In this document: piece after piece, positions 23,260-33,175 of the stretch
Position numbering within the stretch: the first letter of the stretch is position 1
Layout: every line of letters starts with the position of its first letter
Source: Branchiostoma floridae
Lineage: Eukaryota; Chordata; Leptocardii; Amphioxiformes; Branchiostomatidae
Assembly: GCF_000003815.2 (NCBI RefSeq)
Contig: NC_049993.1
Coordinates: 2,692,119 to 2,756,118 of the forward strand
Direction: 5' to 3'
DNA length: 64,000 nucleotides
The notes under the pieces: generated by a model
The model's input: the letters and a program-made list of their open reading frames with translations, nothing else
The model's database searches: none
What the model was told of the DNA's origin: nothing
Translations under genes and position numbers: made by a program

Positions 23260-23751
23260 TATATTGATACTCGCGAGATTTTGGCTAAGCCCTGTGAGAC
23301 TTCTTAAGCTTTCCTTGCTGGAAGTATTTTAGAAAAATCGGAGAAACAGGCTAAATTGCCTGCAAAGTATACGTAATTCAGTCGGAAATCGACGGTTAAG
23401 TTACAAATCTCTCACATATTTACTTTTAATTAGTTTACTATTAGTATCTAGTATACACGCTTTTAGGATAGTTGGGTTGCTGAAATAAAGAAAATAGAAA
23501 TTGGACAAATAAAGTAGATGGTTTTCCATAATAGTAAACCAATTATAATTGCTTCGTCGGGCTAAGTACAAAGGTTGTAATAAAGTAACAAATGGTGACA
23601 TAAATAATTGAGATGGCTTCTAACACTTATCTTGGGTTCAAAATACCCTCCTCTACATTTGTAAGTCTTCTTCTCGTCATTGAGTGATGCGTTTGTACAA
23701 TATACTGTAGTATTATCGAATCGCATAAGAAAGAAATGAATATTTCAACAC

Positions 23752-24010
23752 CAGAGTATGGCTAGGCGGACAGAGTGTTCGCCTTACATTCGGTAGGTCG
23801 TGAGTTCGATCCCGGCCGAGTCAAAACAGACTTTAAAAATGGTACATATGCTACTTTCTCTGCTTAGCACTCAGCACTAATGAGGAAGAATATCGGAGTT
23901 AACACAAATATAACTACCAGTGGACTAGCTCCCTGCCGTAGTGGCTTCGCAAATGAGTGGCCCAAGGGCTACAGAAATAGAGATGGGCGCCACCCCTAAG
24001 TAGACGTTGT
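23752..24010 (+). mobile_element. tRNA-derived SINE
   Basis: Pol III promoter boxes are visible: box A TGGCTAGGCGGACAGAG (23759-23775) and box B AGTTCGATCCC (23803-23813), spaced as in a tRNA. A non-tRNA body follows ('ctgcttagcactcagcac', 'tggactagctccctgccgta'). The 3' end is approximate. It is not a tRNA gene: no acceptor stem closes. Confidence 0.75.
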
Positions 24011-25090
24011 TGTAACTTCGTGCGTTACGATATTTGCTACAGACGCGCCTGTTTGACTACAGGGGCCTGGGTGATGGCCAAGGTTTATGCAGCTCCAGAT
24101 TTGGGGAATATGTTTATTTGCCGAGAGGCCTGTCTGCTTAGGCCACGGTGATGTGATTGTATGGATGACACCCTTTGGAAACCCCAAAACTGATGCGAGC
24201 GCGCAAACAATAAAAAAGTATTCCTCACCCCAAATATAAGGAGTCAGAAAGGTTGAAGAAAGGTTGAACAGAGTGTGTTATACGGAATAATGGAGTCTTT
24301 ATCGTTCTTTCACATCGTCTTCTTTGAACTTAGAATTTACTTTACCATTCTATGACAATAGTATCCGTTCCCGACAATTTTCAAAATTTATTTATATGTG
24401 CTCATTTCAAAGCTACTCTGTACGGTTTGCAATATGGTCAAAAACTGTATGATACAATTTTACACTTTACATCCGTACAAGATATGAAGCGCTTATAGGG
24501 CCTTCACACGGAAATCGAATTAGTAGGAATCAAGCCGAACCAGTCGGAATGAAGTATTTGCAAAATTCGTAACACATTCGGGGCCATTCCCATACATGTC
24601 CAGAAATGGGTGAAATGTACGAAGTTTGGATCAGCCTACGTCACACGTAATTTCCGACAACTTCTGGCTTCCGACAACTTCCGACAACCGCTGTCGGTAA
24701 AGTTCGGGAAACGTCGACAATTATCTGTGAAGTAGCTACGCTAAGTTCGTACATGGGGCGGACCTAATGTACGATGTACGATGTTCGAAGTTAAGATTTT
24801 TCTATTTTGTGGGTTATGCTAAGTTCGTACATGGGGCGGACCTAATGTACGATGTACGATGTACGAAGTTAAGATATTTTGACTATGCTGTGGGTTATGC
24901 TAACTCTGTACGCAGCATTCTATGCTACTTTCACCTGTCGCACATGGTAAATGTGAAACATGTAGAATAACGATGTTTTGTCTGAAAATAATAAAAATGC
25001 AACATGTATTGCATTTATCTTTTGTTGAACATTAATTTTGATAATTTACAAGGTCAGCAGTCCTGCTCTCTCCAGTTTTCTCTGATTTTT

Positions 25091-25529
25091 TAAGTTCGTA
25101 CATCGTACATCGTACACCAACCCTGCCCCTCTGTACTAAGTTAGATTTTTAAGTTCGTACATCGTACATCGTACATCAACCCTGCCCCTCTGTACTAAGT
25201 TAGATTTTTTAAGTTCGTACATCGTACATCGTACATCAACCCTGCCCCTCTGTACTAAGTTAGATTTTTTAAGTTCGTACATCGTACATCGTACATCAAC
25301 CCTGCCCCTCTGTACTAAGTTAGATTTTTCAAGTTCGTACATCGTACATCGTACATCAACCCTGCCCCTCTGTACTAAGTTAGATTTTTTAAGTTCGTAC
25401 ATCGTACATCGTACATCAACCCTGCCCCTCTGTACTAAGTTAGATTTTTCAAGTTCGTACATCGTACATCGTACATCAACCCTGCCCCTCTGTACTAAGT
25501 TAGATTTTTTAAGTTCGTACATCGTACAC
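25091..25529. repeat. 60-bp minisatellite, 7+ units
   Basis: Units start AAGTTCGTACATCGTACATC and end in a T-run. There are seven full units of 59-60 bp and a truncated eighth, nearly identical, differing mainly by C/T in the T-run. The minus strand reads through as a 20-residue peptide repeat only because 60 is a multiple of three. Confidence 0.97.
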
Positions 25530-25962
25530 TAGGGCTGGGTACCGGTACAGAAAATTCAGGTCCAGGTCCGGTTCAGGTCCAGAGGATCAGGTCCAGGTCC
25601 GGACCTGAACCTGGACCTGATTCAGTATGACTCATATCAATGGTCCATTTCACTAAAAAGAAATCTCTTTGGTGGAGTATTAGACTCATACTGGCGTTTT
25701 AAAATCCTACAACGCTAACTGCACCTATACGATGGGCTGTAAAACTTGGTAGAAATTACTATAAACTCTACTCTGCTTCACTCTTGTTATTTTCTTTCAC
25801 CTACAAGTGCCAAAACGTGTGAATGCCTGATGAAATAATCTGTTAATTTTCTAATCGGTCCAACATCCGGTCCACCTATTTTTTTCAGGTCCGGTTTTTC
25901 TGGACCGGTCCAATAAGAAAAACCGGTTTTGTACCGGTACGCTGTACCGATACCCAGCCCTA
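25530..25962. mobile_element. hAT-type MITE with 8-bp target duplication
   Basis: The left end TAGGGCTGGGTACCGGTACA and right end GTACCGATACCCAGCCCTA are inverted. Immediately outside both ends stands TCGTACAC (25522-25529 and 25963-25970), a perfect 8-bp target duplication as made by hAT transposases. The interior has CAGGTCC/GGACCTG palindromic motifs and no ORF. A related end fragment lies at about 46865-46965. Confidence 0.92.
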
Positions 25963-26125
25963 TCGTACACCGTACATCGTACACCAACCCTGCCTACCTG
26001 TACAAAGTTAGATGACGTCACTTAAAACTTCCGAAGTTTACCGATTACGGTCTATATCTACCTTTAACTTCGTACAAGTTCGTACACACTAACTTCGTAC
26101 AATTACCCCTTTTCTGGACATACCT

Positions 26126-27382
26126 CGCCATTCCGAGTTGGAATTCCAAATTGACTTGATATCCCCTTCACATGAGAAGGAATGAGCAAGAATGCCGTCA
26201 GAATGAAAATTCTTTTCTATTCCTGGGAATTCGTAGTGTATTCTAGAAATTCTTACTGCATTCGAGATCTTCTTTTGGCCACATTCGGGAAGGATTCGAA
26301 GCGGCTTGCCGTTTCGGTTCTCCATCGAATGAGATAAGAACGTTTCGAATAATGTTGGAATGCCACAGAATGCGGTCAGACTGCAGTTAGAATAGTTAGA
26401 ATCCACTTGGAATGCCATTCGATATTTCTACACTTCGAATGCACCTCGACAGTTTTTGACATGTCAAAAACTTTCGAGCCAGCCAAAAGAACGGGGACGA
26501 ATATCTGGAACCAGACCGGATGTGTGACGTCAGCATTGGGTCAAAAGTGATTGGTCGCCTATATCGCCCCCGTCCCGGTTGAGGGAAGGTTGATGGGTTC
26601 TGATGTAAATTGCTTCATCTCTCCCCTTAGGAGGTAATCCTGTTCGGAGTCCAGTATGGTCAAAACCTTTTTTTTTTGAAACGGATGAAAATTGATCCGC
26701 GCGGGGATGTCATACATAGAATTGAATTAATATGGCCTAACACTCAGCAGACAAACCACCAGACACCTCTAATGACTGACAGATCGTGTCATCATTAGGC
26801 GGGGAGGGTCCCATGGGCCGATATCTCACTGGGACTTTTGGTATCCGTAAGTGGTAAGTACCGTCTCCGTACGAACACGTGGCGATTCCCACGGATTTGG
26901 GAGCACACAGACACGCCGTAGAAATTTGAGTGCATGCAGAACTTTCTCTGCGTCCGGGCTGCGGATTCGCCCTCCGTACGTGCCAGTACGGGCGACGCAC
27001 CTGCCATGTACAGCCTGAACGTTTTCAGGAATACGTGGCGGACGTGGCCTCCACAAAAAACGTACGGACAAATTGCACGTACGGCGGGTTGTGCCCCAGC
27101 ATTGCATCAGAACAATGGACGTACATGTAGCATTCGACTGTCTTCTTCTTTTTATTGCAATCAAAGCCATTCAAACTGGAAAAAGAAATAGAATAAAGGC
27201 ACTAATACCATCAGAAAAAAGCATGAATCTAAAGGAAATGATTCATATTGCCATGAAAACACATTTATTGATAGATCAAAACAAAATATATAATGAACTT
27301 TGACGTGAATTTCGGTAATACAAATTAATGATTCAGTCGACTTTTGTTTGGACACAACTATACGCGAACTAAATACGGGATT
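26126..27382. other. no gene seen; CpG-rich segment 26870-27130
   Basis: 26870-27130 is unusually rich in CGTACG/ACGTG words and open in several frames on both strands. None looks like a known protein. The rest is AT-rich and unclassified. Confidence 0.35.
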
Positions 27383-27789
27383 TTGATTTTTTTGATTTGA
27401 TTTATTCGGCTGTATAATCATGAGAAATACAGCCAGGGCTACCCAACTAGCCTGAGGCTATTATCAAGGGCTAGCCCTGGTAACATTACAATATACGTTA
27501 TACAATAGTATACAATATACAACAGTGTTAACGATACACGTAACTTTGACTACAGAGGTGATCCGTGTTTACAGCTTGACTAGCAGTCGTACGATCTAGG
27601 ATGTCAGTCTATGATACAAATGATATTACTCGGTTATCTATATAAGGCTAGTTAGTCATCGATTAACACGTTTGAACGCTATAATGTATACGTTCTACAG
27701 TGCAGATCGTTCAGTAGGAACAGTAGCTGTTGCCATCAATAGCTACTATCAGTAATACAATGACTATTAGGAAACTATGATATGCTTTA

Positions 27790-30700
27790 TCAAGCGTTTA
27801 CAGAGTATTTGTTATCAGGCGACGTGCGCAGTCTATTTTTGAAGGAGCTGATGGTGCTAGCTGTACGGGTACTACTGGGGAGAGAGTTCCAGAGGGAAAT
27901 TGCTCTGCTCACAAATGTTCTCTGAGATCGTGTAGTCTTGTATGCAGGAGTAGTCAAATGTTCACTGTTTCTTAGGGGGTAGCGGGAGTCGATAGCAGAC
28001 GCTCGTGCATGAGGAAGCAGACTTTGCAGGTGTGGGGGGCAACGTCCATTCAACAGTTTGTACATGGTTACTGCCGTATGGAACTTGCGTCGGTACTGTA
28101 GTGACGGTAGGGATAGTTCAGAGTAGAGACGTTCGTATGAAGGGTACGGTAGTCCGAAGTGGCCACTGATAATCCTGGTGGTTTGGTACTGGACAGATTC
28201 CAGGATCTTTTGGTCACGTTTGGTAAGGCCGGCCCAGACAATGTCAGCATACTCTAGACTTGGTCTTGTGATCATAGTGTATAGCCTGAGAAGTAGATTC
28301 TTCGGAATCTTCTTCCGTAGAGCACATAGTAGTCCGGATGATCGCCTAGCCTTTGTTGAGATGATCTCTACGTGTGTTGACCAGGACAGGGTATTTGTGA
28401 CAGTGACGCCTAGGTGTTTATGACTGGTGACAACCTGTAAAACAGTTCCTCCAAGGATCACAGGAGGAATCGATCGAGGAAGGGCGCGAGACGTAATAAA
28501 CATGACTTTGCACTTGTCTATATTAGCCTCTAGTTTCCATTTTGAAAGCCAGGTTGACACAGAGCTCAACTCACTGTTTAGTGATGCGACTACGCTGTCG
28601 ATAGAGCGGTGGCAAGAAGACAGTGATGTATCGTCGGCAAATAGGTTTGTTTGACACTGTGTAAGGCTAGTGGCCAGATCGTTGATGTAAAGTATAAAAA
28701 GTGTCGGTCCGAGGACGGATCCTTGCGGCACTCCGGCTAATGGAGACTTCCATTCGGAGCCTACTCCCTGAATGACGACACGTTGTCGTCTATCGGAGAG
28801 ATAGCTGGTGAACCAGTTGAGCATGGGGCCATTAATCCCGCATGCTTTTAATTTAGCAAGAAGTCCTGCGTGCCAGACCTTGTCAAAGGCCTTTCGGAGG
28901 TCAAGAAATACGCAGCCTACAATTTGTCCTCTATCCATGGCGTCGGTCCATTCCTCCATTAGTCGGCACAGCTGCAGTGCGGTGTTGTCAAGTGGTCTAA
29001 ATCCGCTTTGGTGGTCAGTCAGTATCGGATTTATATGGGCAATTAGTCGCTTGTTCACCAGGGTTTCCATAACCTTTGACACTGCGCTCAGTAGTGATAT
29101 AGGCCTGTAGTTGTTTGAGAGGTGGCGGCTACCGGCTTTGTGAATGGGGGTTACGTTAGCTTTTTTCCATTCCGAAGGTACCTGCCCGAGTTGGAGAGAT
29201 TTGTTATACAGGCAGGTTAGAGGAGCTGAGATCGGATCTGCTACTAGACGTAAGAGCCTGGGGGATATTTCGTCGGGTCCACATGACTTTCCGACTTTCA
29301 GAGAACTTAGTTGTTGTCGTACTTCCTCAACTGACAGCTGAACAGAATCCAAGACTGCTCCCGGGACAGTTGTCGGGCGGAATGTTGGAGCTGGGTCGTT
29401 CCTAGCGGGAAGATCAGTCTGGTTTATGAAGAAATTGTTCAGGGCATTAGCCTTTTCTTCCGGAGTCTCCAGTATGGCTGAACCGACTTTAAGAGCTGGG
29501 ATACCCGTTGAGGTATTTCCCAGAGCAGATTTAGCATATGTGAAGAATCGCCTGGTGTTGCCAGTCTCCACATCATTCACGAGTTCCTCAATGTAAGCTG
29601 ACTCGGCCCTTCTTGTGAGTGCAGTCACTAGATTTCTTTGTCTTCTGTAGGTGGCCCACGTTACCTCAGTATTTATCCGTTTCGCTCTGGAGTGTAGGCG
29701 GTGTTTTCTACGGATAGCTGTTTTGATCTCTTTGTTAGAATGTATCCAGGGCTTTGCTGTCCTAGTGGTAGAGACAAACTTGTGAGGGATGTGTTGTTTG
29801 CATATGGCAATGAACATGTTGTACCATGAATCCCAGATGTCGTCCATGGAGTCAAAAACGTGGTTGATATCCCAGGGGGCGGCTGCAATGTGTTGGTGAA
29901 GGGTTTCAATGTTCGCCTTGCTATACAACCAGACGAGGCGTTTTCCGCTGCGGTGGTTTGCCTTTAGGTTGAGCGCAGTTGCTGTTGCAAGATGATCAGA
30001 GTCACCAAGGGGAGCTAAGGTGCCCGTTTGGTGACACATTACTGGATGGGAGGTGACAATCAGGTCCAACAAGTTCCTCCCACGGGTCGGTTCGTGAAGC
30101 ACCTGTTCTAGACCATGGTTCATGAAAATGTTGTCAAGTTGACGTCCCGGGTTGTCAGTTGTGTTGCTGTTAAGCCAGTTGCTGTTCTTTGCATTGAAAT
30201 CTCCGAGGATCACTTTAACAGCATGTGCTTGGTCCGTTGCTTTCTGAATCTGAGTTTCGAATAGGTCAAAGAATGTGTCATCTGCTGATGGCGGGCGATA
30301 TGAACAATTGATTAAGAGATTGGTATTGGCTTTGGTCACATCACACCAGATAGATTCTATCTCGTCATTCTCAAGATCACCACGTCTTGTCGTGTACAGA
30401 GAATCACTGACATACATCATGACGCCACCTCCATGTCTGTTCCTGTCTTTGCGGTACACCTGGTACCCTTCCAGTTCGATATCACGGTCAACAATTTCAC
30501 TACTTAGCCAAGTCTCAGTTACGCATAGAACACTGAACTTCATCGTGGATACCAAAGATCTGAGTTCTTCAATCTTGGGTAGTAAACTTCGAGCATTGAG
30601 ATGTACCATGGTCAGTAAGTTTTTCGAGTTTGGGTTCAGCAACAGTTCCGACATGTCTGAAGCAGTATCAGGGTGTCTGATATTTTGTTGTGTGGGATCC

Positions 30701-30810
30701 ATAGGTGGGTTAAAATAGGTGGATCCGGTTCTTACAATGTCTGTACCTATTCGCAATGACAAAGCGACGAGGAGAAATAACCAAATCGTTGTCAAAGGAT
30801 TGTCGAACAT
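27790..30810 (-). CDS. CR1-like LINE ORF2: endonuclease-reverse transcriptase
   Basis: This 1006-residue protein copies LINE RNA at a nicked chromosomal site (target-primed reverse transcription). The APE-type endonuclease spans about 66-275: HLNARS (70-75), TET (98-100), YRPP (171-174), GDFN (203-206) and SDH (271-273) are all present. The RT spans about 545-790: NNYRPISLL (566-574), LDLRKAFDKVW with its catalytic Asp (636-646), GVPQGSVLGP (693-702) and FADD (724-727). The C-terminus has the ISLWNSLPSSTR motif common in CR1 proteins. No stop or frameshift, so it may be competent. Oddly, residues 7-19 (TTIWLFLLVALSL) form a hydrophobic stretch like a signal anchor. Translation could instead start downstream at Met37 or Met53. 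ORF2 begins 8 bp after the ORF1 stop. Confidence 0.95.
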   Translation of the reverse strand: MFDNPLTTIWLFLLVALSLRIGTDIVRTGSTYFNPPMDPTQQNIRHPDTASDMSELLLNPNSKNLLTMVHLNARSLLPKIEELRSLVSTMKFSVLCVTETWLSSEIVDRDIELEGYQVYRKDRNRHGGGVMMYVSDSLYTTRRGDLENDEIESIWCDVTKANTNLLINCSYRPPSADDTFFDLFETQIQKATDQAHAVKVILGDFNAKNSNWLNSNTTDNPGRQLDNIFMNHGLEQVLHEPTRGRNLLDLIVTSHPVMCHQTGTLAPLGDSDHLATATALNLKANHRSGKRLVWLYSKANIETLHQHIAAAPWDINHVFDSMDDIWDSWYNMFIAICKQHIPHKFVSTTRTAKPWIHSNKEIKTAIRRKHRLHSRAKRINTEVTWATYRRQRNLVTALTRRAESAYIEELVNDVETGNTRRFFTYAKSALGNTSTGIPALKVGSAILETPEEKANALNNFFINQTDLPARNDPAPTFRPTTVPGAVLDSVQLSVEEVRQQLSSLKVGKSCGPDEISPRLLRLVADPISAPLTCLYNKSLQLGQVPSEWKKANVTPIHKAGSRHLSNNYRPISLLSAVSKVMETLVNKRLIAHINPILTDHQSGFRPLDNTALQLCRLMEEWTDAMDRGQIVGCVFLDLRKAFDKVWHAGLLAKLKACGINGPMLNWFTSYLSDRRQRVVIQGVGSEWKSPLAGVPQGSVLGPTLFILYINDLATSLTQCQTNLFADDTSLSSCHRSIDSVVASLNSELSSVSTWLSKWKLEANIDKCKVMFITSRALPRSIPPVILGGTVLQVVTSHKHLGVTVTNTLSWSTHVEIISTKARRSSGLLCALRKKIPKNLLLRLYTMITRPSLEYADIVWAGLTKRDQKILESVQYQTTRIISGHFGLPYPSYERLYSELSLPSLQYRRKFHTAVTMYKLLNGRCPPHLQSLLPHARASAIDSRYPLRNSEHLTTPAYKTTRSQRTFVSRAISLWNSLPSSTRTASTISSFKNRLRTSPDNKYSVNA

Positions 30811-30818
30811 AATGTCAG

Positions 30819-32228
30819 TTACTTAGGACCCTTCCTACCTTTCTTCCGTAAGGAAGATGAAGGGACAACTTTGGTCTTGTAAGACACTAAGGCTTTACCA
30901 GGAGAAGGGAGCGTTTTAGTTGTCCCCTTCTCGTCTGCATCTTTTTTAGACTTTTTTTCAACTGCCCTGCCGTTTCGTCTTGCAGAGGTGTCCGAGTCAT
31001 CAGACTCGCTAGGACTTGCATCTGCGTCTTTCTTTATCTTTTTACCAGTTGCCTTTCCTGTTCGTCTTGCAGAGGTGTCCGAGTCATCGGAGTCGCTCTG
31101 GCTTGAAGGGAGAGGTCGTTTGTTGACACTCTCTTCGTCTGTTTCGTATTCGGCGCTGATATCCCCTGAGTCGTCTAATTTGAGAAGGAGGCCGTCAGTT
31201 TGGCTGGTGACCAAGTCCTCTGCATCCTCCATGTCAGTCTCACCGCCTGGCGGCTCTTTACCCCCGTCTTGGGACTCAGGCGTACTCACCACCCCGTTTG
31301 GGGACTCAGGCGTACTCACCACTCCGTTTGGGGGCTCAGGCGTACTCACCACTCCGTTTTGGGGCTCAGCCGTACTCACCACCACCTTAGGGACTGTCGG
31401 TGTGTTGTCCTGTACTGAACTCTGACTGGTATACTCGTTTTCACCAGGTGTAACTGGTTTCTTTACACTCTTGTCGTTCGGCTGTGTAGGGGTGATCTTG
31501 GTCCAGCTAGTGGTGACGTTCAGCCTGTTTGCAAAGCTTAGTTGGCACGACCTTGCAGAGTGACCTTCCCCTCCACAGATGTTACATTTGATGTCTTGGT
31601 CACAATCGGTGGCTAAATGACCAATCTCAAAACAGCGGGTGCACTTCATGGCTGTACAAGCGGCGACAAAATGCTCGTCACTGCCACAGCGGTGACAGAT
31701 CCTCGGCTGTCCGTTGTACCTAAAGGTCACAAGTTCACTGCCGATACGGATAGAATTCGGGATGTGCTTTGTGATCTTCATACGATACTGCCTAGTACCG
31801 GTCAGGATTTCAGGGAAACCTTGGTTCGCATAGGTAAGGAAACGGCTGTCTTCTACAGTACCAAACTCTCTGAGCCGATGGCGGATAAAGTTATCATCCA
31901 TTTCAACAGGGATGCCAAAGGCTGTTATCACTGTCAACCCGGAGCCGTACAACTCGACATCAACTGCACTGTCAGATGTAAGTCGAGGGCTCACTTTGGC
32001 GAGGGATGATTGGGACTTGAAGGTGATCTCACATACTCCCCTTGTTCTCCGTTGTATTCCCACGATGTCGGTCAGTGGGTTTACCCCATGTTTTTTCAAC
32101 AGTTCAATGGCATCACTAAACTGGGCATCTTCGACCTGGAGAAATGTAACCTTAACGCTGCGCTGCCTGGTGAATTTAGACACGGTAGGCATCTTCAGAC
32201 TTAGTGTTTGGCGGGAAAAACCAGACAC
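30819..32228 (-). CDS. CR1-like LINE ORF1: zinc-knuckle nucleic-acid binding protein
   Basis: This 469-residue Gag-like protein is expected to package LINE RNA. It has an N-terminal basic segment, an RRM-like region (about 25-170, by pattern only) and three CCHC zinc knuckles: C178-C181-H186-C191, C196-C199-H204-C209 and C215-C218-H223-C228. After about 260 comes a low-complexity tail. It includes four tandem copies of a ~11-residue unit (VVSTPEPPNG and variants), then two copies of a ~30-residue acidic/basic unit with SDDSDTSARR and KKSKKDAD, and finally a Lys/Arg-rich end that could act in nuclear or RNA targeting. The ATG at 32228 opens the frame. A second ATG lies at codon 13. No disruption is visible. 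Confidence 0.92.
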   Translation of the reverse strand: MSGFSRQTLSLKMPTVSKFTRQRSVKVTFLQVEDAQFSDAIELLKKHGVNPLTDIVGIQRRTRGVCEITFKSQSSLAKVSPRLTSDSAVDVELYGSGLTVITAFGIPVEMDDNFIRHRLREFGTVEDSRFLTYANQGFPEILTGTRQYRMKITKHIPNSIRIGSELVTFRYNGQPRICHRCGSDEHFVAACTAMKCTRCFEIGHLATDCDQDIKCNICGGEGHSARSCQLSFANRLNVTTSWTKITPTQPNDKSVKKPVTPGENEYTSQSSVQDNTPTVPKVVVSTAEPQNGVVSTPEPPNGVVSTPESPNGVVSTPESQDGGKEPPGGETDMEDAEDLVTSQTDGLLLKLDDSGDISAEYETDEESVNKRPLPSSQSDSDDSDTSARRTGKATGKKIKKDADASPSESDDSDTSARRNGRAVEKKSKKDADEKGTTKTLPSPGKALVSYKTKVVPSSSLRKKGRKGPK

Positions 32229-32920
32229 TTGGCGGTTACTATAGAAACCGCTCCCAGATGGGGCTAGCCTGACCGTGCGTCCGCGTGCTTCGCCCCGCTA
32301 ACGAGGGGTCTTGACAGCCGAGTCCGCGTGCCTCACCCTACTAACAAGGGGAGGGGATCCTGCCTTGACAGCTGGGAGATGCCACCCTTAGTTTAAGGGG
32401 TGGTGGCGACACACTTTACAGGTTTCAGTGGAATCAAGACTTGAAATTAACCAAGCAGAATACGTGTAGAATGCGACACTGACCTGTGAGACTAATACTT
32501 TGAGCGAGATAAGCGTCCTCGAAGGTCTGGTGGATCGATCCGGAGGTAAACCGCAGCCCGGTCCTACCACGCGTGAGCCAGGCGGGGTGGGGGCCCCGCG
32601 TGACCGAGGGGAGACCGATGGAGGGGTTCGGCGGTTGAAAAACGTCCGTATCTCAGACAAGTCCAGACATACAAACAAAGTTCACACACCGAGGTGGTCT
32701 ACACAGTCTCGGAAACTATCCACAATCAAACTTGACCTAACCAGCCGGCATGCGGGGCATGAGACGACTGGGAAACACGTCCTGGTCGCACTGGTCGCAA
32801 GAACCGTCCGCTCATCTAGCACCCTTCACATCGGGATATCCTTCTTATACACGCGAACACCACTGCGATGTGCTAAATATTACGTTACATGTATTGAATG
32901 TTACCAGTACTAGCATTTTC

Positions 32921-33175
32921 ACCTGCAATATATTTCTGGTCGTTAGGAGGGCGCTTTTGAGCCACTAAAATCGTACCTCTTTTCATATGGCTTACACACT
33001 TGTAGTAATGTGTTTAGGAACGACATATACTGTTGTCAAAGCGTTACATTTTACTGCTCATTCGTGTATGAATATGAAATGTTCTGGACATTTTTGTCAT
33101 ATGCGATTTTTGTCAGTGTGTCCGCCTGTTTCCTGACCTGCAATATATTTCTGATCGTTAGGAGGGCGCTTTTGA
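32921..33175. repeat. 40-bp direct repeat pair
   Basis: ACCTGCAATATATTTCTGGT...GGGCGCTTTTGA at 32921-32960 recurs at 33136-33175 with a single mismatch. The 175 bp between them are unremarkable. It lies just outside the 5' end of the CR1-like LINE. Confidence 0.85.

Larger units (their letters stand above)
24590..26125. repeat. composite inverted-repeat region
   Basis: The left arm near 24593-24630 (ATGTCCAGAAATGGGTGAAA...) has its reverse complement near 26085-26125 (...CCCTTTTCTGGACAT). Inside, GTACGATGTACGAAGTTA units run in one direction at 24765-24870 (two 79-bp tandem units) and in the opposite direction at 25091-25529. The whole looks like a large TIR element whose subterminal motif expanded into a minisatellite. 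Confidence 0.6.
27383..32890 (-). mobile_element. apparently full-length CR1-like LINE
   Basis: Minus-strand order: a ~0.6-kb GC-richer 5' region (to about 32890, end approximate), ORF1 (32228-30819), an 8-bp spacer, ORF2 (30810-27790) and a ~400-bp 3' UTR. It ends with CGAATAAATCAAATC repeats instead of poly(A) (about 27383-27410). A microsatellite-like 3' end and the two-ORF layout fit the CR1/L2 group. The same 3' terminus recurs as a 60-bp stub at 41597-41657. Both ORFs are uninterrupted. Confidence 0.9.

Noticed and set aside
25136-25522. 128-codon minus-strand frame of a 20-residue repeat
   Set aside because: The 60-bp minisatellite period is a multiple of three. No start context, splice site or non-repeat flank supports a protein.
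25091-25529. CRISPR-like regular array
   Set aside because: Units are contiguous with no unique spacers, and the context is eukaryotic. It is a minisatellite.
26737-27303. Overlapping frames of 60-114 codons on both strands
   Set aside because: The stretch is CpG-rich so stops are scarce. Neither strand gives family-like motifs or splice context.
28178-32244. Several 60-147-codon plus-strand frames
   Set aside because: They lie antisense to the two LINE ORFs and have no independent features.
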